Shown piece by piece: positions 13,352 to 19,201 of a stretch of DNA of 19,201 nt. Source of the stretch: Candidatus Woesearchaeota archaeon (GTDB taxonomy: Archaea; Nanobdellota; Nanobdellia; Woesearchaeales; WJKR01); NCBI GenBank assembly GCA_014729015.1, contig WJKR01000028.1:1-19201 (forward strand). Reading direction: 5' to 3'. The notes beneath the pieces are model-generated. The model was not told where the DNA came from and searched no databases. It worked only from the letters and a program-made list of their open reading frames with translations. The position numbers were made by a program, and so were the translations under genes. The first letter of the stretch is position 1, and every line of letters starts with the position of its first letter.

Positions 13352-14785
13352 ATGGATATCAAGAAGCTGAACGCGTACTCGTATGAGGTGCCTAGATCGG
13401 GTGATATGCGGGTGCCGGTCAAGATTTTCGCTTCTGCACCGTTGCTGGAGAAGATGCAGGCCGATAATTGCGTGCAGCAGGGTGTGAACGTCGCGACCTC
13501 GCTGCCGGGTATTTGCGGCGCTTCGTTGATGATGCCGGACGCGCATCAGGGCTACGGTTTCAGTATCGGCGGCGTCGCGGCGATTGATTGCGAAAAGGGG
13601 TGTATCAGCCCTGGCGGCATCGGTTTCGACATCAATTGCGGCGTTCGGCTGTTGGCGACGTCGTTGACCGTGGATGATGTCCGTCCTCGTATCAGGGAGG
13701 TGTTGGACGTCTTGTTCAAGCGGGTGCCTCCTGGGGTCGGCGGCCAGTCATTGTTCCGGCTTGATGACGCGCAGCTGCATGCGGTCTTGCGTTCGGGCGC
13801 TTCGTGGTGCGTGGATAACAGCTATGGGGTACAAGGAGATTTGGATCATTGCGAGGAGGACGGCTCGTTGGAGGGGTTGGCGAAGCTGGAGAAGGTTTCT
13901 CCTCGTGCCAAGGCTCGTGGTCGCAAGCAGCTGGGCACGTTGGGTGCTGGGAATCATTTCTTAGAAGTGCAGGTTGTTGACGAGATTATTGATCCAAAGG
14001 TTGCGGCAGTTTTTGGTATTAAGGAAAAAGGACAGATTGTAATCATGATCCATTGCGGCTCTCGTGGTTTAGGCCATCAAGTATGCAGTGATTATCTGCG
14101 TCGCATGGAAAACACGTTTCCTGAGATTATGGCATCGTTGCCAGAGAAAGATTTAATCTATGCGCCTGCGCAGAGCGATTTGGCAAAGGATTACTTCGGC
14201 GCGATGTGCGCTGCTGCGAACTTTGCGTGGGCGAACCGTCACATGATCGGCCACCAGGTGCGTGAAGGGCTCAGGGAATTGTTTGGTGAAAAAACTGAGG
14301 TCAAGACTGTGTATGATGTCGCGCACAACATCGCGAAGCTGGAGGAGCACGTCATCGATGGCGAGAAGCGGAAGGTGTGGGTGCATCGCAAGGGCGCTAC
14401 TCGTGCGTTCCCGCCAGGTCACCCCGCGGTGCCGAAGGATTACCAAAAGGTCGGGCAGCCCATCCTGATTCCTGGCAGTATGGGTACTTCTTCGTACGTG
14501 CTTGTCGGTACAGAGAAAGCGATGCAAGAAAGCTTTGGCAGTACTGCGCATGGTGCTGGTCGATTGATGTCGCGGAAACAGGCGAATGCCACTTGGCGTG
14601 GCGAGGATTTGAAAAAAGAATTAGAAGAAAAAAAGATTTATGTCAAAGCTGCTTCTTGGCGGGGCGTTTCTGAAGAAGCTCCTGGTGCGTACAAGGACGT
14701 GTCTGAAGTCGTGAAGGTCTCGCATGACGCCGGTATTGGCAACTTGGTTGCGAAGGTTGTTCCTTTGGGTGTCGTGAAAGGATAG
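13352..14785 (+). CDS. rtcB: RNA-splicing ligase RtcB
   Basis: A 477-aa GTP-dependent RNA ligase that joins 2',3'-cyclic phosphate and 5'-OH ends, as in tRNA exon ligation. The active site is complete: DINCGVR with Cys96, GAGNHF with Asn201/His202, HCGSRGLGH with His234, DVAHNIAKLE with His325, and STAHGAGRLMSR with His400 as the residue that becomes guanylylated. Also present are MMPDAHQGYGF, the HRKGATRAFPPGHP segment and IPGSMGTSSYVLVG. The length matches typical archaeal RtcB, and no intein interrupts it, unlike some thermococcal copies. The ATG at 13352 is preferred over 13337 because of TATA spacing (leaderless). It sits with archease, and a second interrupted gene follows after 35 bp. 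Confidence 0.97.
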   Translation: MDIKKLNAYSYEVPRSGDMRVPVKIFASAPLLEKMQADNCVQQGVNVATSLPGICGASLMMPDAHQGYGFSIGGVAAIDCEKGCISPGGIGFDINCGVRLLATSLTVDDVRPRIREVLDVLFKRVPPGVGGQSLFRLDDAQLHAVLRSGASWCVDNSYGVQGDLDHCEEDGSLEGLAKLEKVSPRAKARGRKQLGTLGAGNHFLEVQVVDEIIDPKVAAVFGIKEKGQIVIMIHCGSRGLGHQVCSDYLRRMENTFPEIMASLPEKDLIYAPAQSDLAKDYFGAMCAAANFAWANRHMIGHQVREGLRELFGEKTEVKTVYDVAHNIAKLEEHVIDGEKRKVWVHRKGATRAFPPGHPAVPKDYQKVGQPILIPGSMGTSSYVLVGTEKAMQESFGSTAHGAGRLMSRKQANATWRGEDLKKELEEKKIYVKAASWRGVSEEAPGAYKDVSEVVKVSHDAGIGNLVAKVVPLGVVKG

Positions 14786-14791
14786 AAACTC

Positions 14792-14799
14792 TTATAAAT
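14792..14799 (+). promoter_or_regulatory. TATA-box promoter of the interrupted membrane-protein gene
   Basis: TTATAAAT centred about 25.5 nt before a GTG at 14821. This is the same spacing as the other leaderless promoters and is the main evidence that translation begins at this GTG, upstream of the in-frame TGA. Confidence 0.55.
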
Positions 14800-14820
14800 A
14801 ATGTGTTGTAGTGTTGTGCT

Positions 14821-15378
14821 GTGGGAACTGCTACGAACCAACCGACCCCTTTGCTTGTGTCACAACATTGGTTGCTAACGCTGTTGTTGAGTGTCTTCTC
14901 CCTTGGGATTTATATTCCTATTTGGCTCAAGTGATTTAATGCGCAATTGAAAGAAGAAAAGTTGTCTCAAGGCCTTATCACGGCATTGTTTATTTTCATT
15001 ATAGGATCTGTGGGTTTAGAACTGCTGAAGAGTATTTTGTTGCATGCAAAAGCATCGTTGCTGGTGATTGGTGGTGTTTCTTTAATGAGTTCACTTGTTG
15101 GCTTTGTTGGTGCTGTTTTGGCAATTGTTGCGGCTTTCTTGGCCAGGTCCTTGTTGATGAGGCTGTATAATGATACGTGTAATGGTCTAGGAACGTTCTT
15201 GTTCAATATTTTCTTCTTGCAGATTAGAATTAATACATTAAATAAACGGAAAGGTATTGCGTGGAAATTTACTGGTACTGATTGGAAATTACTAGGGATT
15301 TTTGTCGTGGTCTTTGTTGTTTATCTAGTGGTGGTATTAACCGCTCCTGTGCCTGTGATTCCTGACTATATTATTTAG
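14821..15378 (+). pseudogene. DUF4234-like membrane protein gene interrupted by an in-frame TGA
   Basis: A GTG at 14821 with a well-placed TATA box opens 37 codons ending in LGIYIPIWLK-TGA (stop 14932-14934). The identical frame continues open to a TAG at 15376-15378. Together they would encode about 185 residues: a first helix, SLGIYIPIWLK, then FNAQLKEEKLSQGLI and four more hydrophobic stretches (through residue 180). The LGIYxxxWLK / FN.L order is that of DUF4234-type membrane proteins, in which the helix end runs straight into the FN segment, often with a basic residue where the TGA lies here. The second half alone would have to start at a TTG (14947) without a ribosome binding site. TGA is a normal stop elsewhere in the window. 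A nonsense mutation, CGA to TGA for example, or a sequencing error is most likely. Confidence 0.6.
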
Positions 15379-15388
15379 TGCGTTTGAG

Positions 15389-15793
15389 TCAGGGATGAAA
15401 ACCTTGTTTTCTTAGGTTTTCTAACGGTAGAAATAGTGGTTGCGGGAGTTCGTCCCATCCGAACCATCCTATGTCGGTGCATTTGTGCGGTTCGCCGATG
15501 CGTGGCTTTCCTTTGTGCTTGCCCGCTTTGACGAAGAGCGTGACGTAGTGCAAGTCCCTTGAGAAGACGTCGTTCGTGGCAGCGACGAACGTGACGTCGT
15601 TGATGTCGAGACAGACTTCTTCCTTGGTCTCTCTTTTTGCGCAGTCCTCCCACGTCTCTCCAGCTTCTAGCTTGCCACCTGGGAGTGACCATGTTCCTTC
15701 TCCGTGGCTGCCTCGACGCCGTTGGAGCAGCAGTTTCCCTTGTTCATCCATGATGAACACGCCGATGCCGATATGCGGCCGTTTACAAGTCAA
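15389..15793 (-). CDS. Nudix hydrolase (MutT/NUDT15-like)
   Basis: A protein of about 134 aa with the Nudix fold, hydrolysing nucleoside-diphosphate-linked compounds. RPHIGIGVFIMDEQGKLLL opens the domain. GTWSLPGGKLEAGETWEDCA and KRETKEEVCLD form the Nudix box with REx2EE intact, but the usual Gly of the final EExG is Cys here. The later IGWFGWDELPQPLFLPLENL is typical of the MutT/NUDT15-like group that cleans or trims nucleotides. The start is uncertain. I use TTG 15793, with AAGGA upstream and a beginning that matches homologues. An upstream TTG at 15814 preceded by GGTGA is the alternative and would add seven residues. Either start overlaps the end of the metallophosphoesterase gene, so translation is coupled. 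It converges with the interrupted membrane-protein gene 10 bp away. Confidence 0.88.
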   Translation of the reverse strand: MTCKRPHIGIGVFIMDEQGKLLLQRRRGSHGEGTWSLPGGKLEAGETWEDCAKRETKEEVCLDINDVTFVAATNDVFSRDLHYVTLFVKAGKHKGKPRIGEPHKCTDIGWFGWDELPQPLFLPLENLRKQGFHP

Positions 15794-16382
15794 TGATTTT
15801 TCCTTCTGCGCCAACGTTGATCACCCATGTCTTCCCGATTTTTTCTTCTATGCCTGCTGCTTCATGTAAATGAGAACAAAAAAGTATGTCTGGCTGGAAT
15901 GCTTTGACGGCTTTCGACACGCCGACGCTTCCCCAGTTCTGCACGCTCAGGTTCGCCATGGCCGAGTATTTTGGGTGGACGTGCGTGACCATGATTTTCT
16001 TCTCCAGGTAATTGATTTTGTCGTGGCCTTGCTTGAGCGTGTCGAATATCTCTTCTTCTGTGAGTCCATGGACGCCCACGTTCGCCGAGCCACAGCCGAA
16101 GATGCCGACGTCCTCATACTTGACCGAGTAGCCGTGCAAATGTTTTGCATCATTCATCGTTGCGAGGAACTCCGCCGCCGCGATGCTCTCGTGGTTCCCG
16201 CTGATCAACAACACTTTCTTCTGCTTGTCGGTGAACGGCTTGACGATGTTCTCTGAAGAATCGTCCTCTATGAGGTCGCCGCACAGGATGACGAGGTCGA
16301 CGTGCTCTTTCTCCGCCTTGTCCGCAAGCTTCTCGACGAGCGTCTTGTCACCGTGGAAATCCGCAGCTCCGAGGATTCTCAT
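15783..16382 (-). CDS. Calcineurin-like metallophosphoesterase
   Basis: A 199-aa dinuclear metallophosphoesterase. All five blocks are visible: AADFHG (metal ligands Asp and His), CGDLIED, SGNHES, THVHP and SHLHEA. This pattern is of the short archaeal/YfcE-like type acting on small phosphodiesters or phosphomonoesters; the substrate is not evident. The ATG at 16382 has a strong GAGGTGA 5 nt upstream. A GTG at 16391 is in frame but inside the ribosome binding region. It follows the YrdC gene by 5 nt and overlaps the Nudix gene, forming a three-gene operon. Confidence 0.9.
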   Translation of the reverse strand: MRILGAADFHGDKTLVEKLADKAEKEHVDLVILCGDLIEDDSSENIVKPFTDKQKKVLLISGNHESIAAAEFLATMNDAKHLHGYSVKYEDVGIFGCGSANVGVHGLTEEEIFDTLKQGHDKINYLEKKIMVTHVHPKYSAMANLSVQNWGSVGVSKAVKAFQPDILFCSHLHEAAGIEEKIGKTWVINVGAEGKIIDL

Positions 16383-16387
16383 AGGCC

Positions 16388-16984
16388 TCACCTCTTCTTG
16401 AATTCCACCTTGCCCTTGTCGAGGAAGACGAGCGTTGAGGGGTTGCTCTTGAGCGGTCCTTCGTAGACGCAGTACGCTGCTCCCGCTTTCATTCGGGGGT
16501 GCAGGTCTTCGAGCGAGGTCATGAAGTCGCCGCCGGTCGGGTTCGCGCTGGTGGTGACTAGCGGGACGCCCATGTGGGTGACGAACTCGCTGAACCAGTG
16601 GTTAGGAATCCTGACGGAGATGGTGTCGAGCCCTTGCATCACGTTCGGCGCGACCGCTCCTTTGTTCTTGAGCTTGAGGACGAGGGAGATAGCTTTTTCT
16701 TCGCCGTCGATGTCGACGCGTTCTCCGAGCTTTTCCACCCACTCTTCTGCGTACGGCGTGACGTCGCAGTGCTCGTACACCCATTCCTTGCTCGGCGCGA
16801 TGATGCTGAACGGTTGGAGCGTGCTGTTCTTGAGCTCGCGTACTTTCTGGACGAGTTCCTTGTTCGTGGCGTCACACCCGACGCCGTAGATGCTGTCCGT
16901 CGGGTAGATGAACACGTTGTTCTTGAGCTCCTTGGTTAAGGTGTGCTTCTGCTGCTTGAACTCGTCCTTGTTGATGACCCGCAT
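16388..16984 (-). CDS. tsaC: YrdC/Sua5-type L-threonylcarbamoyladenylate synthase
   Basis: A 198-aa single-domain YrdC protein, expected to make threonylcarbamoyl-AMP from threonine, bicarbonate and ATP for the tRNA t6A37 modification. Signatures are FIYPTDSIYGVGCDA, then LKNSTLQPFSIIAPS (the conserved K..S..P nucleotide/Thr site), ISVRIPNHWF, LVTTSANPTGG (the SxN motif) and PSTLV. There is no C-terminal Sua5 domain, so it is of the short TsaC type. The ATG at 16984 is leaderless, with a TATA box centred 27 nt upstream. It leads the operon with the metallophosphoesterase and the Nudix hydrolase; the latter two may act on small nucleotide by-products, which is speculation. Confidence 0.9.
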   Translation of the reverse strand: MRVINKDEFKQQKHTLTKELKNNVFIYPTDSIYGVGCDATNKELVQKVRELKNSTLQPFSIIAPSKEWVYEHCDVTPYAEEWVEKLGERVDIDGEEKAISLVLKLKNKGAVAPNVMQGLDTISVRIPNHWFSEFVTHMGVPLVTTSANPTGGDFMTSLEDLHPRMKAGAAYCVYEGPLKSNPSTLVFLDKGKVEFKKR

Positions 16985-17006
16985 ACGGTGTTGCGGAAGA
17001 ACGATT

Positions 17007-17016
17007 AATTTAAAAA
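17007..17016 (-). promoter_or_regulatory. TATA-box promoter of the tsaC operon
   Basis: On the minus strand TTTTTAAATT is centred about 27 nt before the ATG at 16984. Together with ATATAAAAAA just upstream it forms a T-rich end for the micro-ORF operon. Confidence 0.55.
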
Positions 17017-17031
17017 ATTACTGGTTATTTT

Positions 17032-17160
17032 TTATATGTTGCTCGTGAGCACGTTGTGCAACGACTGCTTCCTCGTCGCCTGCTGCCAGCTATGGAGATC
17101 GAGCAGCGCGACCCTTTTCTGGTAGTCCTCCCACTCCACGTATTCTCTTTTGCGGAACAT
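17032..17160 (-). CDS. Micro-ORF 3 of a three-gene overlapping set (42 aa)
   Basis: An ATG at 17160 overlaps the last base of the previous micro-ORF stop (TAATG) and is preceded by AGGGGGTG, a good ribosome binding site. The product is basic and aromatic, beginning MFRKREYVEWEDYQKRVALL and continuing as a helix rich in Gln and His to the end at a TAA. No family is recognised. The codon pattern is clean, and the tight start/stop coupling with its neighbours is the main reason for believing it. It ends 48 nt before the tsaC start. Confidence 0.5.
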   Translation of the reverse strand: MFRKREYVEWEDYQKRVALLDLHSWQQATRKQSLHNVLTSNI

Positions 17161-17291
17161 TACGCGCACCCCCTGATGAAGGTCTCGACGTCATTGACGT
17201 CCTCTTCGAAGATGAGCTCTTGCTCTGCCATGACTTGCGCCACTTGCTCGGCGTAGTAGTCATAGCGTCCCTCAGGGTCCTGTATCCTCAT
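17160..17291 (-). CDS. Micro-ORF 2 of a three-gene overlapping set (43 aa)
   Basis: An ATG at 17291 overlaps the stop of micro-ORF 1 as ATGA and has GGAGGTGG 5 nt upstream, one of the best ribosome binding sites in the window. The 43-aa product is strongly acidic (EGRYDYYAEQ, EQELIFEEDVNDVETFI) and probably helical. An acidic protein encoded directly before a basic one (micro-ORF 3) could mean that they bind each other, for example as an antitoxin/toxin-like or subunit pair. That is inference only; no known family is recognised. Confidence 0.5.
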   Translation of the reverse strand: MRIQDPEGRYDYYAEQVAQVMAEQELIFEEDVNDVETFIRGCA

Positions 17292-17404
17292 GTGACCACC
17301 TCCAGGCACCCGCTGAACTGCCGGTCGAAGCTGTTGAGCCGTTGCGTAACTGCTTTTACTTGTTGGAAGGTTATGTGTTCGATGTGTTTGGTGTCGTTGT
17401 GCAT
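17288..17404 (-). CDS. Micro-ORF 1 of a three-gene overlapping set (38 aa)
   Basis: An ATG at 17404 is preceded by GAGGTGA (17410-17416) with 5 nt spacing and by a TATA box about 40 nt upstream. The 38-aa product starts MHNDTKHIEHITFQQVKAVT and has one cysteine near the C-terminus (SGCLEVV). It ends in TGA overlapping the next start. It is the first gene of a compact operon of three micro-ORFs. The function is unknown; it is not recognised as a known toxin, antitoxin or leader peptide. Confidence 0.5.
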   Translation of the reverse strand: MHNDTKHIEHITFQQVKAVTQRLNSFDRQFSGCLEVVT

Positions 17405-17439
17405 GCGTATCACCTCGGTCGCGTTATGGATGGGAACGG

Positions 17440-17448
17440 TTTTTATAG
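17440..17448 (-). promoter_or_regulatory. TATA-box promoter of the micro-ORF operon
   Basis: The minus strand reads CTATAAAAA about 40 nt before the ATG at 17404. A leader of about 14 nt with GAGGTGA is predicted. The rest of the 17405-17571 gap, downstream of orc1, shows no convincing gene or repeat. Confidence 0.5.
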
Positions 17449-17571
17449 TCGGCGCCAGTGGTTGACCAGTGGGTGTGCGAATTCTTTGAGGAGAAGGCTT
17501 GTGCTGAGGGGTGTTGTATGAAATTGCTTATTTCGTCGGTTTCAGGTAGTGCAAATAATTGTCCTGTGGTC

Positions 17572-18630
17572 TCAGAAATCAGTGAGCTTCTTGTTCACGA
17601 TCGTCGTGTTCCCTTCGGTGCCGCCCGCTATCTTCTCGACGTCGATGAACTTGCCCTCTTCCAGTTTCTTGATCTTCCGCTGGAACGTCTTGTAGCTGGC
17701 GGCGCCTCCTTTCTTCTGGTAGTGCTTGAACAAGTCACCTATTTTTGAACCGGAGTGTTCCTTGATAGCTTTGAGGATGAGCTGCTCGTCCGCTTCGAGC
17801 TCTGCTGAGTTCTTGATTGTGAAGTCATCAAGTTTTTTTATGGCTGCGGCGACATGATCCTGCTCGATCTTCTTCTTGCTGGTCTCTTCTGCTTGCAGCG
17901 CGGCTTCTCGCATCAGGAACAATCCGCTTCTGATGTCTTTGAAGTCAGCGGTCTTCTTGACGACGAGGTCGTACGCTCTCGCTTCCCACACGCCTGGCGG
18001 GAAGGCGTAGTCTCTCCGCTCTTGCATGATGCTTTTGGTCTCCGCGGGGTTGTAGTGCTTGAACTCCACCATTTCCGGGGTCATCCGGCTCTTGATGCGC
18101 TCGTCCATCTCTACGAGCCAGCTGCGGTAGTTCGTGATGAGGAAGATGGATTTGTGGAAGATTTCTTCTAGCACGAAGTAGAGGAAGTCGAAATCTTCCG
18201 CCTTGTCGATCTCGTCGAAGACGAAGACGGCCGCTCCCTTGTTGATGATGCGTTGCGCCACGTCGAACAGCTCAGTGGTCTTCTTGTTCTGGGTGAACTT
18301 GTAGCCGAGTTGGTCGCACAGCTCGAGCATGACCTTGTACGTGCTGTTCTTCTGCCAGCAGTTGATGTATAATGGGTGGATGTCATCGGTCTCTTCTTCG
18401 AGTTCTCTCAGCACGAACTTCGCTGCCGCGGTCTTGCCGATGCCGGGCGCGCCGTGGATGAGCAGGTTGCGGCCCGAGCGTTTCTGGAAGAGCGGTTTGA
18501 TGCACGTGGCGAGGTATCGTTGCTCTTTCTCTCGGTACGGCAACAATTTTGGTAGGAATTCATAGTCTAACGCGTCCTCGTTCTTGATCAGGCTTTCGTC
18601 ACTTTTGAGGACGTCGTCGAATAGTCCCAT
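17572..18630 (-). CDS. orc1: Orc1/Cdc6 replication initiator
   Basis: A 352-aa AAA+ ATPase that binds origin DNA and starts replication. Walker A is GAPGIGKT (60-67), Walker B is VFVFDEID (135-142), sensor 1 is Asn167 in FLITNYRSW, and the sensor 2 region is DIRSGL (232-237). The C-terminal part (about 275-352) is a winged helix with a Lys-rich recognition segment. The N-terminal FDDVLKSDESLIKNEDALD and LPYRE are typical of archaeal Orc1. ATG 18630 is preferred over the open-frame start at 18684 because the TATA box lies about 25 nt upstream of it (leaderless), so 18684 would be upstream of the promoter. It is divergent from the DNA ligase gene. I saw no clear ORB-type repeats in the 96-bp gap. 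Confidence 0.93.
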   Translation of the reverse strand: MGLFDDVLKSDESLIKNEDALDYEFLPKLLPYREKEQRYLATCIKPLFQKRSGRNLLIHGAPGIGKTAAAKFVLRELEEETDDIHPLYINCWQKNSTYKVMLELCDQLGYKFTQNKKTTELFDVAQRIINKGAAVFVFDEIDKAEDFDFLYFVLEEIFHKSIFLITNYRSWLVEMDERIKSRMTPEMVEFKHYNPAETKSIMQERRDYAFPPGVWEARAYDLVVKKTADFKDIRSGLFLMREAALQAEETSKKKIEQDHVAAAIKKLDDFTIKNSAELEADEQLILKAIKEHSGSKIGDLFKHYQKKGGAASYKTFQRKIKKLEEGKFIDVEKIAGGTEGNTTIVNKKLTDF

Positions 18631-18650
18631 GCGTTGTTGGATGTGACGGT

Positions 18651-18660
18651 TTTTTATAAG
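18651..18660 (-). promoter_or_regulatory. TATA-box promoter of orc1
   Basis: The minus strand reads CTTATAAAAA, centred about 25 nt before the orc1 ATG. Leaderless type; it excludes the longer open frame as the start. Confidence 0.6.
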
Positions 18661-18695
18661 GTTTGTGTCGTGCTCTTGGAGCATTTACGGGAAAG

Positions 18696-18704
18696 TATTT
18701 TAAG
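18696..18704 (+). promoter_or_regulatory. TATA-box promoter of the DNA ligase gene
   Basis: TATTTTAAG centred 27 nt before the ATG at 18727, about 40 bp from the divergent orc1 box. Leaderless type. Confidence 0.5.
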
Positions 18705-18726
18705 GGTGGCTGCTTCTGTGTCTGGT

Positions 18727-19201
18727 ATGGAGTACCAGAAGCTTGCGTCCTTGTATGCTTCGTTGGAAGCGACGTCGAAGCGGTTGCGGAAGACGAAGCT
18801 GTTGGCTGATTTCTTGAGCGGGGTGCCTGCTGCCGAGTTGGGACGGGTCCTCCTGCTCTTGCAGGGTCGGGTCTTTCCGTTGTGGGATAAGCGCGTGCTG
18901 GGGTTGTCTGAGAAGTTGTTGGTCAAGGCGATTAGTGCTGCTTCCGGCGCGTCCGGCCAGTGGGTGATGGATGCGTGGCGGGAGCAGGGCGATATCGGCG
19001 AGGTGGCGGAGTCCTTGGTAGGGAAGAAATCACAGGCGACGTTGTTGCATGAAGAGTTGACGGTGAAGCAGGTGTTCGAGAACTTGCAGAAGGTGGCTGC
19101 TGTTGCGGGCAAGGGCGCCATGGATGCCAAGGTGAAGTTGGTGGCGCAGTTGTTGTCTTCTGCCAAGGGGGTGGAGGCTCGTTACGTGGTGCGCTCAGTG
19201 A
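18727..19201 (+). CDS. lig: ATP-dependent DNA ligase, N-terminal part (runs off the window)
   Basis: The first 158 codons of a gene that continues past the window. They encode the N-terminal DNA-binding domain of archaeal/eukaryotic-type ligase I. The opening EYQKLASLYASLEATSKRLR is the usual start of the family. GRVFPLWDKRVLGLSEKLL, WREQGDIGEVAESL and LTVKQVFENLQKVA follow in the expected order, then KVKLVAQLLSSAKGVEARYV leads toward the nucleotidyltransferase domain. The catalytic KxDG lies beyond the end. The protein seals nicks in replication and repair. The ATG has a TATA box 27 nt upstream and is divergent from orc1, a sensible replication pairing. Confidence 0.92.
   Translation, partial: MEYQKLASLYASLEATSKRLRKTKLLADFLSGVPAAELGRVLLLLQGRVFPLWDKRVLGLSEKLLVKAISAASGASGQWVMDAWREQGDIGEVAESLVGKKSQATLLHEELTVKQVFENLQKVAAVAGKGAMDAKVKLVAQLLSSAKGVEARYVVRSV

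Noticed and set aside
12946..15378. Alternative genetic code with TAG or TGA read as sense
   Set aside because: Both codons terminate many complete, family-length genes in this window, for example rtcB, tatD and archease with TAG, and the ribL-like gene, secF and the zinc-ribbon gene with TGA; only local recoding or mutation remains possible.
17458..17748. Plus-strand frame of 96 codons with a Cys-rich start, next to the TATA-like 17440-17448 box
   Set aside because: Most of it is antisense to the orc1 C-terminus, the GTG start is only about 14 nt from the box, and there is no ribosome binding site; the Cys-rich stretch is short and unconvincing.
18631..18726. Replication origin between orc1 and the ligase gene
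   Set aside because: Only 96 bp, filled by two divergent promoters; I could not find repeated ORB-like elements or an extended AT-rich unwinding region.
18654..19166. Minus-strand frame of 170 codons opposite the DNA ligase gene
   Set aside because: It is a shadow of the ligase frame on the plus strand, which matches ligase family motifs throughout.
1..19201. CRISPR array, insertion sequence or prophage
   Set aside because: No regularly spaced repeats, transposase or phage-like genes are visible; the only exact direct repeat I found is the 32-bp pair inside the Pro/Gln-rich gene.

Overview
The window reads as chromosomal DNA of an archaeon, most likely a small-genome DPANN lineage of the woesearchaeal/pacearchaeal kind. 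The grounds are an archaeal Orc1/Cdc6, RtcB with archease, archaeal SecF-SecD, class III (type IV pilin-like) signal peptides, an Era-like GTPase/DUF2073/zinc-ribbon trio, a tRNA without an encoded CCA, and TATA boxes placed 25-30 nt before start codons. The lineage is inferred from the style of the proteins; no search was run.

Layout. 0.09-2.3 kb (minus strand): a Pro/Gln/Glu-rich low-complexity protein, a DUF1189-like membrane protein and a class I methyltransferase. 2.4-5.7 kb (plus): three consecutive membrane-anchored thioredoxin-fold proteins (a VKOR-type Trx domain, a triple-domain DsbA-like protein, and a two-TM DsbA-like protein), followed by a RibL-like nucleotidyltransferase. 6.1-9.0 kb (minus): secF-secD with overlapping ATGA, then tRNA-Val(GAC). 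9.1-10.0 kb (plus): two pilin-like proteins. 10.0-12.2 kb (plus): Era-like GTPase, DUF2073 protein, DUF2072 zinc-ribbon protein and TatD hydrolase. 12.2-15.4 kb (plus): a 76-aa protein, archease, a gene interrupted by an in-frame TAG, rtcB, and a membrane-protein gene interrupted by an in-frame TGA. 15.4-17.4 kb (minus): Nudix hydrolase, metallophosphoesterase and a YrdC/TsaC-type enzyme, preceded by three overlapping micro-ORFs. 17.6-18.6 kb (minus): orc1/cdc6. 18.7 kb to the end (plus): the N-terminal part of an ATP-dependent DNA ligase.

How it fits together. The largest themes are export and extracytoplasmic folding (SecDF, pilins, three disulfide oxidoreductases, four clustered cysteines in the predicted external domain of SecD), RNA repair/tRNA splicing (RtcB plus archease), and replication/information processing (Orc1, ligase, the GTPase trio that lies near oriC in haloarchaea). 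Genes that open a transcription unit mostly look leaderless, while genes inside operons carry GGTGA-type ribosome binding sites. No stretch longer than about 300 bases lacks a gene. The longest intergenic gap is about 170 bp (17405-17571) and holds only a promoter.

Most worth a second look: the two in-frame stop codons on either side of rtcB, the micro-ORF operon at 17.0-17.4 kb, the disulfide-oxidoreductase cluster, and a strand-composition island at about 1.0-4.6 kb that could mark an inversion or an origin-like switch.
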